Assembly (NCBI GenBank): GCA_002414125.1
Contig: DHYN01000021.1
Span: forward strand, 1,383 to 6,983
Direction of reading: 5' to 3'
Source: Ruminococcus sp. UBA5129
GTDB taxonomy: Bacteria; Bacillota; Clostridia; Oscillospirales; Ruminococcaceae
Length of the DNA: 5,601 bases
This document shows, piece after piece, positions 1 through 5,315 of the stretch. Position 1 is the first letter of the stretch; every line of letters begins with the position of its first letter. The position numbers were made by a program, and so were the translations under genes. A model generated the notes under the pieces. The model ran no database searches and was not told the DNA's origin. It saw nothing but the letters and a program-made list of their open reading frames with translations.

Positions 1-2
1 GG

Positions 3-650
3 TCGGGAAGCTCATCGAGAGTCGTAGTTGACATTGTGGGCTATGACAAATACAATGCCGCCGACGGAAAGGCAAATTACAGCTCGATCGCATCAACGTT
101 CTACAGCCTCGTTCAGAGCACCGACGGTGAGAAAATGGTCGCAATGACGGAAAACGACACTATCCCGTCTCTCGAAAACCTCATAAACGATAAGGCTTCA
201 TGGCTCTATTTCTGTCCGTGGTACAAGAACTATCTTACAGCTCCCGAGAACAATTCCGCCGAAAATCTCAAAGAGATCTACAACAGCGAGTACTGCATAA
301 CTCTCGATGAGCTTCCCGACCTGAAAACATACCCCATTACTGAGGGCGAGCCGACTACAAATGCGCCTTCCTCGCCCACTGAGCCGCCTGAGCCGACATC
401 TGCCGCACCGACTGAGGCTTCGACATCGGCATCAAAACGCGCTTACGGAGACGTTGATCTTGATGGTGACATTACGATAAACGATGTTATCACACTCATC
501 TGCCATGTAGTACATCCGAGCCAAAACAAGCTTTCTGAGGAGGCTGCTCTCAACGCCGACGTTTATGAAAACGGAAGCGGATTAAATGCCAATGATGTCT
601 GTGAGATACAGCGCTATCTTGCAGGTCTCATAGATGATTTTACAGTCTGA
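3..650 (+). CDS. GH26 beta-mannanase-type enzyme with C-terminal dockerin, 3' part (partial)
   Basis: The frame is open to the left edge, so the GTG at 36 is an internal Val and not a start; about 215 residues are visible. The first part matches the end of a GH26 catalytic barrel: a DIVGYDKYN strand (about 30-56), then VAMTEND, whose Glu (codon 150-152) sits where the GH26 catalytic nucleophile lies, then a WLYFCPWYKNYL segment typical of the last barrel strand. GH26 enzymes mostly cleave internal beta-1,4-mannan bonds; the acid/base Glu would lie off-window. A Pro/Thr/Glu/Ala linker (about 336-440) leads to a type I dockerin (about 444-640). Its first calcium loop is a regular 12-residue DVDLDGDITIND (450-485). 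The second is 13 residues (558-596) with Ser at an acidic ligand position. The dockerin implies secretion and cohesin docking. The next gene starts 18 bases downstream, so co-transcription is likely. Other GH26 activities (xylanase, lichenase) cannot be excluded. Confidence 0.85.
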   Translation, partial: SGSSSRVVVDIVGYDKYNAADGKANYSSIASTFYSLVQSTDGEKMVAMTENDTIPSLENLINDKASWLYFCPWYKNYLTAPENNSAENLKEIYNSEYCITLDELPDLKTYPITEGEPTTNAPSSPTEPPEPTSAAPTEASTSASKRAYGDVDLDGDITINDVITLICHVVHPSQNKLSEEAALNADVYENGSGLNANDVCEIQRYLAGLIDDFTV

Positions 651-657
651 TTTTGAC

Positions 658-663
658 AGGAGG
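658..663 (+). promoter_or_regulatory. Ribosome binding site of the GH9 gene
   Basis: A perfect AGGAGG lies five bases before the ATG at 669. It fixes the start of the GH9 cellulase. Since only 18 bases separate the genes and no promoter is visible there, it supports a shared transcript with independent re-initiation. Confidence 0.85.
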
Positions 664-668
664 AAACA

Positions 669-3209
669 ATGAAAAAAACATTAAAACTACTTTCTCTCGC
701 CGTATGTACTGTTATTACAGCAGGTACGGTATCGGCTCCCTACAGTACCGTTGGCGCGGCAAAGGAGCTTGAGACGTCGATCGCAAACGATTCGGGTCTT
801 GATATAGACTTTGCCCGCGGACTCCAGTATTCGATCTACTTCTACGATGCAAATATGTGTGGTACGGAGGTAGACGAAAACAATCGCTATAAGTGGCGAG
901 GAGACTGCCATACCTATGATGCGAAGCTGCCGCTCGTTGCAGGCATCGAGGACTTCTCGGGAACTAACCTCTCACAGTCGTTCATCGACAAGTATAAGGA
1001 CATCCTTGATCCCGACGGTGATGGATGTGTCGATGTTGCAGGCGGATTCCACGATGCAGGCGACCACGTTGAGTTCGGTATGCCCGAAAATTACGCCGCA
1101 TCAACGCTCGGATGGGGTTATTATGAGTTCCGCGACTCTTATGTAAAGACAGGTCAGGACGATCATATCGAAACGATCCTTCGTTACTTCAATGACTATC
1201 TCATGAAGTGTACTTTCCGTGATAAGGACGGAACAGTTGTTGCACACTGCTTCCAGGTAGGTGACGGCGACAACGACCACTCATACTGGAATTCTCCCGA
1301 AATTGACGAGATGCCAAGACCTGCATTCTTCCTCACGGCAGAAACTCCCTATACCGATTACGTTGCATCTGCAGCAGCTTCGCTTGCGATCAACTATCTT
1401 AACTTCAAGGAGACAGATCCCGATTACGCAGAGAAGTCACTCGATTATGCTAAGGCTCTTATGAAGTTCGCGGATGATAATCCCAAGATGCTCTCTGAAA
1501 ACGGTGACGGTCCTAAGGGCTACTACCGTTCGGAAAAGTGGGAGGATGACTACTGCTGGGCAGCAGGCTGGCTCTATCTCTGTACAGGAGAGGCTGACTA
1601 CCTCAAGAACGCTGCCGAGTACTATGACTACTATGCTCCGAGCGGCTGGTGTCACTGCTGGAACGATGTATGGAGCGGTACAGCATGTCTCTGGGCAAGG
1701 ATCAATCAGGAAAATCCCGAGCTCGATCTCATCAACATTATCAGAAAGGCTCAGGGAAAGAATGAGTACGTTTACGATAATATCTGGGAGGAAGTAGCGA
1801 AGTGTCTCCCTACATGGCGGGGACTTGAGACTCCGCAGGGATACGCATACCTTAATCAGTGGGGTTCGGCTCGATATAATACGGCAATGCAGCTTATCGG
1901 TCTTGTATATGACAAGTACACGAATAATGGTAAGCCGGGTGAGTTCTCCGAGTGGGCTAAGAGGCAGATGGAATACCTCATGGGCGACAACGACATCAGC
2001 TTTGAAGAACCACAAAGTGACGAAAACAGCCCGACACACGGCAGCAGAAGCATGATCGTAGGATACAATGAGAACTCGGTAAAGTATCCTCACCACAGAG
2101 CAGCTTCGGGTCTTACCAAGTGCGAGGATCCCGATGAGCAGAGATATGTTCTTTATGGCGCTCTCGCAGGAGGTCCGGGCAGCAGTGACGAGCATAAGGA
2201 CATCACAAGCGACTACATCTACAATGAGGTAACTATCGACTACAATGCAGCATTCGTAGGCGCATGTGCAGGTCTCTATGAGTTCTTTGGAACTCCCGAA
2301 ATGCAGCCGACAAAGAATTTCCCTCCCGACCCTGCATTCGTTGCAGGAGGTGAAGGCGGCGGAAACAGCTATTGGGTAACTGCCTGCGGTATCGACGACC
2401 TCAATGCAGACGGAGCAGGCGTTACAAAAGTATCGCTCTACGTTATGACAGATTCCACAAAGGGTGCAAAGGATATCTCAGTCCGCTACTTTTTCAATGC
2501 CTCCGAGATGACAGGCGATGTGAGCCGTGTTGAAGCTAAGGAGCTTTACGATCAGGCGTTTGTCGAAGCGCCTCCTGCTGACGGAGAGATCTCCGGTCCG
2601 TATAAGTACGATAAAATGGATGACGTTTATTATGTTGAGATAAAGTGGGACGGATATAAGATCGCTAACTCGGGAAAGAAGTATCAGTTCACGGTAGGCT
2701 TCTACTATGGTGATTCGTGGGATCCGACAAACGACCCGAGCTATCAGGATCTTAAGATGTTTAAGGAGGACGACGCATTCTTCGGTTCGGGCAATGAGGT
2801 TCGCACGGATAGTATCTGCGTATACTCGGACGGTGTTCTTGTAGGCGGCATTGAGCCGGACGGTTCAGTTCCCGAAGTGCCGACTCAGGGCGAGGAGACA
2901 CAGCCGACTCATCCCGAGATGCCGACTCTGGCTGTAACACCGACTCAGGCTGCAACAACGGACGGAGGAGTTTCGGGCGGCAGCAGCAAGACCATCTGGG
3001 GTGATGCAGATCTTGACGGAGATGTTACGATCAATGATGTTACGAAGATCCTTGCATCGGCAGCTTCACCGAAGAATATTCTGAAGGGTCAGGCTGCGTT
3101 AAATGCCGATGTTTACCAGAATGGTGACGGTGTAAGCGCACTTGACGCTACAGCGGTACAGAAATATCTTGCATCTATTATTACTGAGCTTCCCGAATCG
3201 TATATTTGA
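669..3209 (+). CDS. Cellulosomal GH9 cellulase: signal peptide-GH9-CBM3c-dockerin
   Basis: 846 residues, complete. Residues 1 to about 30 are a Sec signal peptide (MKKTLK, hydrophobic core, likely cut in VGAA/KE). Residues about 44-542 are a GH9 catalytic domain. DAGDHVEFGMP at 129-139 carries the paired Asp of the family (D129, with D132 as expected base). PTHGSRSMIVGYN followed by YPHHR (455-477) is the His/Arg substrate-binding signature, and YNEVTIDYNAAFVG (518-531) holds the general acid E520. Residues about 560-728 form a CBM3 of the c type, with DPTNDPSYQDL and the closing SICVYSDGVLVGGIEP. GH9 plus CBM3c is the architecture of processive endoglucanases, in which CBM3c feeds a single cellulose chain to the active site. 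A Pro/Thr linker (about 732-773) joins a dockerin (about 776-843): 12-residue loop D779-D790 and 13-residue loop D814-D826. The protein should be secreted and bound to a scaffoldin cohesin. The residue after the HHR motif is AASG where many relatives have AHG. The start is set by AGGAGG five bases upstream. It is the second gene of the unit with the GH26 enzyme and ends before a strong terminator. Confidence 0.95.
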   Translation: MKKTLKLLSLAVCTVITAGTVSAPYSTVGAAKELETSIANDSGLDIDFARGLQYSIYFYDANMCGTEVDENNRYKWRGDCHTYDAKLPLVAGIEDFSGTNLSQSFIDKYKDILDPDGDGCVDVAGGFHDAGDHVEFGMPENYAASTLGWGYYEFRDSYVKTGQDDHIETILRYFNDYLMKCTFRDKDGTVVAHCFQVGDGDNDHSYWNSPEIDEMPRPAFFLTAETPYTDYVASAAASLAINYLNFKETDPDYAEKSLDYAKALMKFADDNPKMLSENGDGPKGYYRSEKWEDDYCWAAGWLYLCTGEADYLKNAAEYYDYYAPSGWCHCWNDVWSGTACLWARINQENPELDLINIIRKAQGKNEYVYDNIWEEVAKCLPTWRGLETPQGYAYLNQWGSARYNTAMQLIGLVYDKYTNNGKPGEFSEWAKRQMEYLMGDNDISFEEPQSDENSPTHGSRSMIVGYNENSVKYPHHRAASGLTKCEDPDEQRYVLYGALAGGPGSSDEHKDITSDYIYNEVTIDYNAAFVGACAGLYEFFGTPEMQPTKNFPPDPAFVAGGEGGGNSYWVTACGIDDLNADGAGVTKVSLYVMTDSTKGAKDISVRYFFNASEMTGDVSRVEAKELYDQAFVEAPPADGEISGPYKYDKMDDVYYVEIKWDGYKIANSGKKYQFTVGFYYGDSWDPTNDPSYQDLKMFKEDDAFFGSGNEVRTDSICVYSDGVLVGGIEPDGSVPEVPTQGEETQPTHPEMPTLAVTPTQAATTDGGVSGGSSKTIWGDADLDGDVTINDVTKILASAASPKNILKGQAALNADVYQNGDGVSALDATAVQKYLASIITELPESYI
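2880..2946 (+). repeat. In-frame CCGACTC repeats coding the PT-rich linker
   Basis: CCGACTC occurs at 2880, 2904, 2922 and 2940, spaced 24, 18 and 18 bases. All copies are in the reading frame and encode Pro-Thr at regular steps of the linker between CBM3c and dockerin. This fits a linker that grows or shrinks by codon-level repeat slippage. The GH26 linker upstream (336-440) is also Pro/Thr/Glu-rich but less regular. Confidence 0.7.
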
Positions 3210-3223
3210 GCATAAACGAAACA

Positions 3224-3236
3224 TAGGGTGTCCCTA
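3224..3236. repeat. Short perfect inverted repeat TAGGG-TGT-CCCTA
   Basis: A five-base arm with a three-base loop sits 15 bases past the GH9 stop and 26 bases before the main terminator stem. No T-run follows it, so it is not a terminator alone. It may be a small mRNA 3' hairpin, an operator half-site pair, or chance. Confidence 0.35.
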
Positions 3237-3262
3237 AGACGGAATATGCATATAGAAGTAAT

Positions 3263-3306
3263 GCCCGAAAGTAGTTTTTTGAACTGCTTTCGGGCTTATT
3301 TTAATT
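3263..3306 (+). terminator. Intrinsic terminator of the GH26-GH9 unit
   Basis: The arms GCCCGAAAGTAGTT (3263-3276) and AACTGCTTTCGGGC (3282-3295) pair over 14 positions with one G-T wobble, closing a five-base loop. A T-rich tail (TTATTTTAATT) follows. It lies 53 bases past the GH9 stop, the expected place for the end of that transcript. On minus it also falls 37 bases past the stop of the small hydrolase ending at 3333, but the minus tail is poor in T, so two-way action is uncertain. Confidence 0.9.
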
Positions 3307-3332
3307 ATTGATTTATTCGCATAGATCAGAGT

Positions 3333-3857
3333 TTATCCTTTCATCAAATCGAGGGTATTCTCCAAAGAAATACATTGAGCATATCTTCCGTTCCACATAA
3401 ACTCATTATAATATTTATAGCTATTTTCTGCTGACATATATTTATTGTCGAATGTACTATTTGCCTGTGCAGGGACTATCATTTTAAATCCATGTTCAAA
3501 ACCGCATTTTATAGTTGCATCAATACAATAATCTGTTTGCAGACCTGCTATGATGATTGTTTGTTCGCCTTTTGAATTTAGGTAATCAAGTAATCCTGTT
3601 CCGTTAAAAGCGCTATTCACAGTTTTATCAAATATTTTTTCTTCACTGATAGGCTTAAATTCATTGTAAATTTCAAAGCCTTCAGTTCCTTGGGTCAATA
3701 ATTCTCCGACTCCGTCATCATGCCGCACATATACAATTTCTATGTTATTTTCTCTTGCACACTTTATTAAGGATTTTACATTTGACACAAATTTCTCGAA
3801 ACAATAAAGCTTTTCATTTGTTATCAAATTTTGAGCGTCAACGATTAATAATACCAT
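3333..3857 (-). CDS. Isochorismatase-family cysteine hydrolase (174 aa)
   Basis: A single-domain enzyme of the isochorismatase-like fold, cytoplasmic (no signal or membrane segment). The start motif VLLIVDAQN gives the catalytic Asp D7, DKTVNSAF supplies the Lys K78, and GLQTDYCIDAT supplies the nucleophilic Cys C111, so the family Asp-Lys-Cys triad is complete. The length is normal for the family, which includes nicotinamidases, N-carbamoylsarcosine amidases, isochorismatases and many uncharacterised amidases; the substrate cannot be named from sequence. GAAGGTG (3862-3868) just upstream supports this ATG. No convincing promoter was found: a TATAAT on minus (3914-3919) has only a weak -35. 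A tiny helix-turn-helix frame ends 44 bases upstream on the same strand. A second member of the family is divergently placed at 4102. The gene is much more AT-rich than the cellulase genes, which hints at a different origin. Confidence 0.9.
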   Translation of the reverse strand: MVLLIVDAQNLITNEKLYCFEKFVSNVKSLIKCARENNIEIVYVRHDDGVGELLTQGTEGFEIYNEFKPISEEKIFDKTVNSAFNGTGLLDYLNSKGEQTIIIAGLQTDYCIDATIKCGFEHGFKMIVPAQANSTFDNKYMSAENSYKYYNEFMWNGRYAQCISLENTLDLMKG

Positions 3858-3901
3858 ATTTCACCTTCATAATTATATTTTTACAGTCAAACAAATGCCG
3901 A

Positions 3902-3979
3902 TTATTTTCTAATATTATACATGCTGTCCTCAGAGACACCGAGGAGATTTGCAATTTCCGTAAGCTGTTTATTTTTCAT
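3902..3979 (-). CDS. 25-aa helix-turn-helix mini-protein or truncated regulator
   Basis: This frame is ATG to TAA on minus, preceded by AAAGGA (3988-3993) eight bases before the ATG. After MKNK, the product reads QLTEIANLLGVS and then EDSMYNIRK. This is the classic layout of a helix-turn-helix: helix, Gly turn, recognition helix. The frame stops right after the recognition helix, so nothing is left for dimerisation or sensing. It may be the remnant of a lost regulator, a true mini-gene, or a leader for the hydrolase gene 44 bases downstream on the same strand. The correct ribosome binding site and intact motif argue against pure chance; the small size keeps confidence moderate. No clear promoter is visible upstream on minus. 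Confidence 0.5.
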   Translation of the reverse strand: MKNKQLTEIANLLGVSEDSMYNIRK

Positions 3980-4012
3980 ATAAATTTTCCTTTCTGCGTT
4001 AAGCCAATATGC

Positions 4013-4041
4013 TTGACTTTTCGATGGTGGTTTGGTATAAT
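4013..4041 (+). promoter_or_regulatory. Near-consensus sigma-70 promoter for the 176-aa hydrolase
   Basis: TTGACT (4013-4018) and TATAAT (4036-4041) are separated by exactly 17 bases: five of six and six of six matches to the housekeeping consensus. Transcription would begin near 4048 and leave a leader of about 54 bases before the ATG at 4102. This rules out the longer in-frame start at 4009. A 10-bp direct repeat has one copy in the spacer against the -10 box and one just past the start point. Confidence 0.85.
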
Positions 4042-4065
4042 AGGGTAAGCAAAGGGGTGGTTTGG
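4026..4065 (+). repeat. Direct repeat GGTGGTTTGG, candidate operator
   Basis: Two identical 10-bp copies lie at 4026-4035 and 4056-4065, 30 bp apart, about three turns of the helix, so they face the same side of the DNA. The first abuts the -10 box and the second starts about eight bases past the expected transcription start. A protein bound to both copies would block the promoter. Repressor binding is inferred; the repeats themselves are seen directly. Confidence 0.6.
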
Positions 4066-4101
4066 CTGCCTGACAAATTGAGATTTAGAGGAGGATGTGT
4101 T

Positions 4102-4632
4102 ATGCCGAATAAAAAGGCTTTAGTAATTATTGATATGCAGAATGACTATCTGTGGGAAAAGAGAAAAGCCAAATTTTCATATAATACCGATGAACTCGTA
4201 AATGCTGTAAATAAAGCAATTTCTGCGTATAAAGAGAAGGGATATGATATTATCTATATTGCGCAAATGTTTCCGAATATCATCACAAACAAATGGTTTA
4301 TCGGCTTTTCGATAAAGGGAACAGCGGGGGCAGAAATATATAGCAAACTAAATATTGTGTCAGATTTATATTTTGAGAAAAATCTGCCCGATACATATTC
4401 GTCAAAAGCATTTAGGGAGCATATGACAAAGCAAGGCTATACCGAAGTAACCTTGTGCGGGTTGGACGAATGCGGTTGTGTCGGAGCTACTGCAAAAGGA
4501 GCAGTGAAAACAGGTGTAGAAGTTTTTATGCTTGAAAACTGCATCGGCAGACGCTTTTCGGATGATAAAGTGCAAAAGATGAGAGATAGTCTTACTTCAT
4601 TAGGTGTACGGTACATTAACTCTGATTTGTAG
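4102..4632 (+). CDS. Isochorismatase-family cysteine hydrolase (176 aa)
   Basis: The start chosen is the ATG at 4102: AGGAGG (4089-4094) is seven bases before it, and the upstream in-frame ATG at 4009 precedes the promoter. The product is a cytoplasmic single-domain hydrolase. KKALVIIDMQNDY gives Asp D11, EKNLPDTYSSKAF gives Lys K93, and CGLDECGCVGATAKGA gives the nucleophile C126; the Asp-Lys-Cys triad is complete. The early IDMQNDY and the GxxxxxCV..TA.GA block resemble nicotinamidase-like members, but no metal-site His cluster is evident, so nicotinamidase is not claimed. It is nearly the same length as the divergent hydrolase at 3333-3857, but the two sequences share little outside family motifs, so a recent tandem duplication is unlikely. 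It appears to be transcribed alone, from a strong promoter to the terminator at 4643. Confidence 0.9.
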   Translation: MPNKKALVIIDMQNDYLWEKRKAKFSYNTDELVNAVNKAISAYKEKGYDIIYIAQMFPNIITNKWFIGFSIKGTAGAEIYSKLNIVSDLYFEKNLPDTYSSKAFREHMTKQGYTEVTLCGLDECGCVGATAKGAVKTGVEVFMLENCIGRRFSDDKVQKMRDSLTSLGVRYINSDL

Positions 4633-4642
4633 TGCAATCCTC

Positions 4643-4675
4643 AAACAGCAAGGGCGACCTTGCTGTTTTTATTTT
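4643..4675 (+). terminator. Intrinsic terminator between convergent units
   Basis: AAACAGCAAGG (4643-4653) pairs perfectly with CCTTGCTGTTT (4658-4668) around a GCGA loop, followed by TTATTTT. It ends the plus-strand hydrolase, whose stop is 10 bases before. The stop codon of the minus-strand 82-aa gene directly abuts the stem at 4669, so the same hairpin may also end that operon, although the minus-strand T-run is short. Confidence 0.9.
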
Positions 4676-4917
4676 CCTCTCTCCGTTTTCCATTGATAAT
4701 ACACCTTACCGTTGTACGGATTTTCTACGATTTCAGGGTGTACAATGGTCTTTTTTCCATTTGAGGTATAGAAAGCCGATTTGCCGTTCAGCAGTCCCTT
4801 GACCTGAGCATCGTTCAGAGTAACGCCGTATACTTTAGCGATATCAGCCGTCATTTTCTCAGCCTTGATCGAAATATCTATGGTTTTCTTCGTACCGCTT
4901 TCAAAATCCGACGGCAT
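4669..4917 (-). CDS. 82-aa hypothetical protein of the right-hand operon
   Basis: I do not recognise it with certainty. It is soluble, lysine-rich and without signal or membrane segments. The N-terminal third (KKTIDISIKAEKMTADIAKVYG) looks helical; the rest has a TLNDAQVKGLLNGKSAFY stretch, then GKKTIVHPEIVENPYNGKVYYQWK. The 'xxxQxxxLLxGKS ... GKK' pattern recalls short repeats found at the C-termini of type IA topoisomerases and topoisomerase-like proteins on conjugative elements, but this is a loose resemblance. Its ATG shares the A of the preceding gene's stop (TAATG at 4915-4919) and its own ribosome binding site is weak, so it is probably translated by coupling to the 93-aa gene. It is the last gene of the operon, ending on the terminator stem. 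Confidence 0.7.
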   Translation of the reverse strand: MPSDFESGTKKTIDISIKAEKMTADIAKVYGVTLNDAQVKGLLNGKSAFYTSNGKKTIVHPEIVENPYNGKVYYQWKTERGK

Positions 4918-5198
4918 TACGCATCACCGCCCGACTTGATCTCATAGACTGCATAGGCTTCAATGCCCAGCCAGTCATGGAGGTCTTTGAGTGCAGCTTC
5001 GGCTTCATCAGGAGTTTCATAGATACCCATAGGGATCTGATTACCGCCGTTGTCTGTGCCGATCATCTCATAATCGGGCTTGATCGTGCCGTTTTCCTCG
5101 TCAATTTCGGCATCTTCCCAATTCGTGATAATGCCGATTTTGACGATATTATCGTAATTCAGGAACTCGCCGAACTGCGTAACGATAGTCTTAGCCAT
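4917..5198 (-). CDS. 93-aa hypothetical protein, ICE/phage small-protein style
   Basis: Start chosen at the ATG at 5198 (MAKTIV): AAGGTG (5205-5210) is six bases before it, while the in-frame ATG at 5228 has no good site. No function recognised. The product is acidic and soluble. FLNYDNIVKIGI is followed by an acidic hairpin region, then GGNQIPMGIYETPDEAEAALKDLHDWLG. This matches the general shape of small beta-sheet-plus-helix proteins common on Firmicute phages and conjugative elements (a 'uNxxxI' strand, then 'xIxLGxYxTxxxAxxxL'), whose role is unknown; that comparison is from memory. It lies between the RepA-like frame and the 82-aa gene and overlaps the latter by one base. Confidence 0.75.
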   Translation of the reverse strand: MAKTIVTQFGEFLNYDNIVKIGIITNWEDAEIDEENGTIKPDYEMIGTDNGGNQIPMGIYETPDEAEAALKDLHDWLGIEAYAVYEIKSGGDA

Positions 5199-5262
5199 GA
5201 TTTTCACCTTCCTTTCCAAACAACTCATTGAGCTTGTTGTGATAATTTGCTTATGGGTAAAA

Positions 5263-5292
5263 TCAGCCTGTATTTTCGATTACAATGCACAT
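5263..5292 (-). other. Strong Shine-Dalgarno followed only by a 9-codon frame
   Basis: AAGGAGGTGG (5298-5307) is the best ribosome binding site in the window, and an ATG follows at 5292 with eight-base spacing. The frame reads MCIVIENTG and stops at TGA (5263). An overlapping GTG at 5290 opens a second frame of 21 codons (MHCNRKYRLILP...) ending at 5225, where its TGA overlaps an ATG at 5228. Either could be a leader peptide, or the site may be what remains of a damaged small gene between the RepA-like frame and the 93-aa gene. Confidence 0.35.
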
Positions 5293-5315
5293 CGTCACCA
5301 CCTCCTTCACGGCTA

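Noticed and set aside
36..650. GTG at 36 as the start of a complete 204-aa protein
   Set aside because: The frame is open to the left edge, the upstream residues continue a GH26 strand, there is no ribosome binding site, and a dockerin protein would need a signal peptide.
1437..2195. 252-aa open frame on minus inside the GH9 gene
   Set aside because: It lies fully antisense to clear GH9 motifs, has no start signals, and its composition is what the reverse of the cellulase codons gives.
2880..2946. Spaced CCGACTC copies as a CRISPR-like or regulatory array
   Set aside because: The copies are seven bases, unevenly spaced, and encode Pro-Thr of the linker in frame, so coding explains them.
3872..3890. 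TTGACT and TATAAT on minus just before the 174-aa hydrolase
   Set aside because: The boxes are only seven bases apart and the TATAAT is too close to the ATG for a working promoter.
3755..4048. 97-aa plus-strand open frame across the hydrolase gap
   Set aside because: It overlaps the minus hydrolase start, the helix-turn-helix frame and the plus promoter, and shows no domain or ribosome binding site.
4009..4101. N-terminal extension of the plus-strand hydrolase
   Set aside because: It begins upstream of the -35 box of the gene's own promoter, and the AGGAGG-preceded ATG at 4102 fits the family's N-terminus.
4977..5231. 84-aa plus-strand open frame
   Set aside because: It is antisense to the 93-aa gene, which has a ribosome binding site and coupling to its neighbour; this frame has neither.
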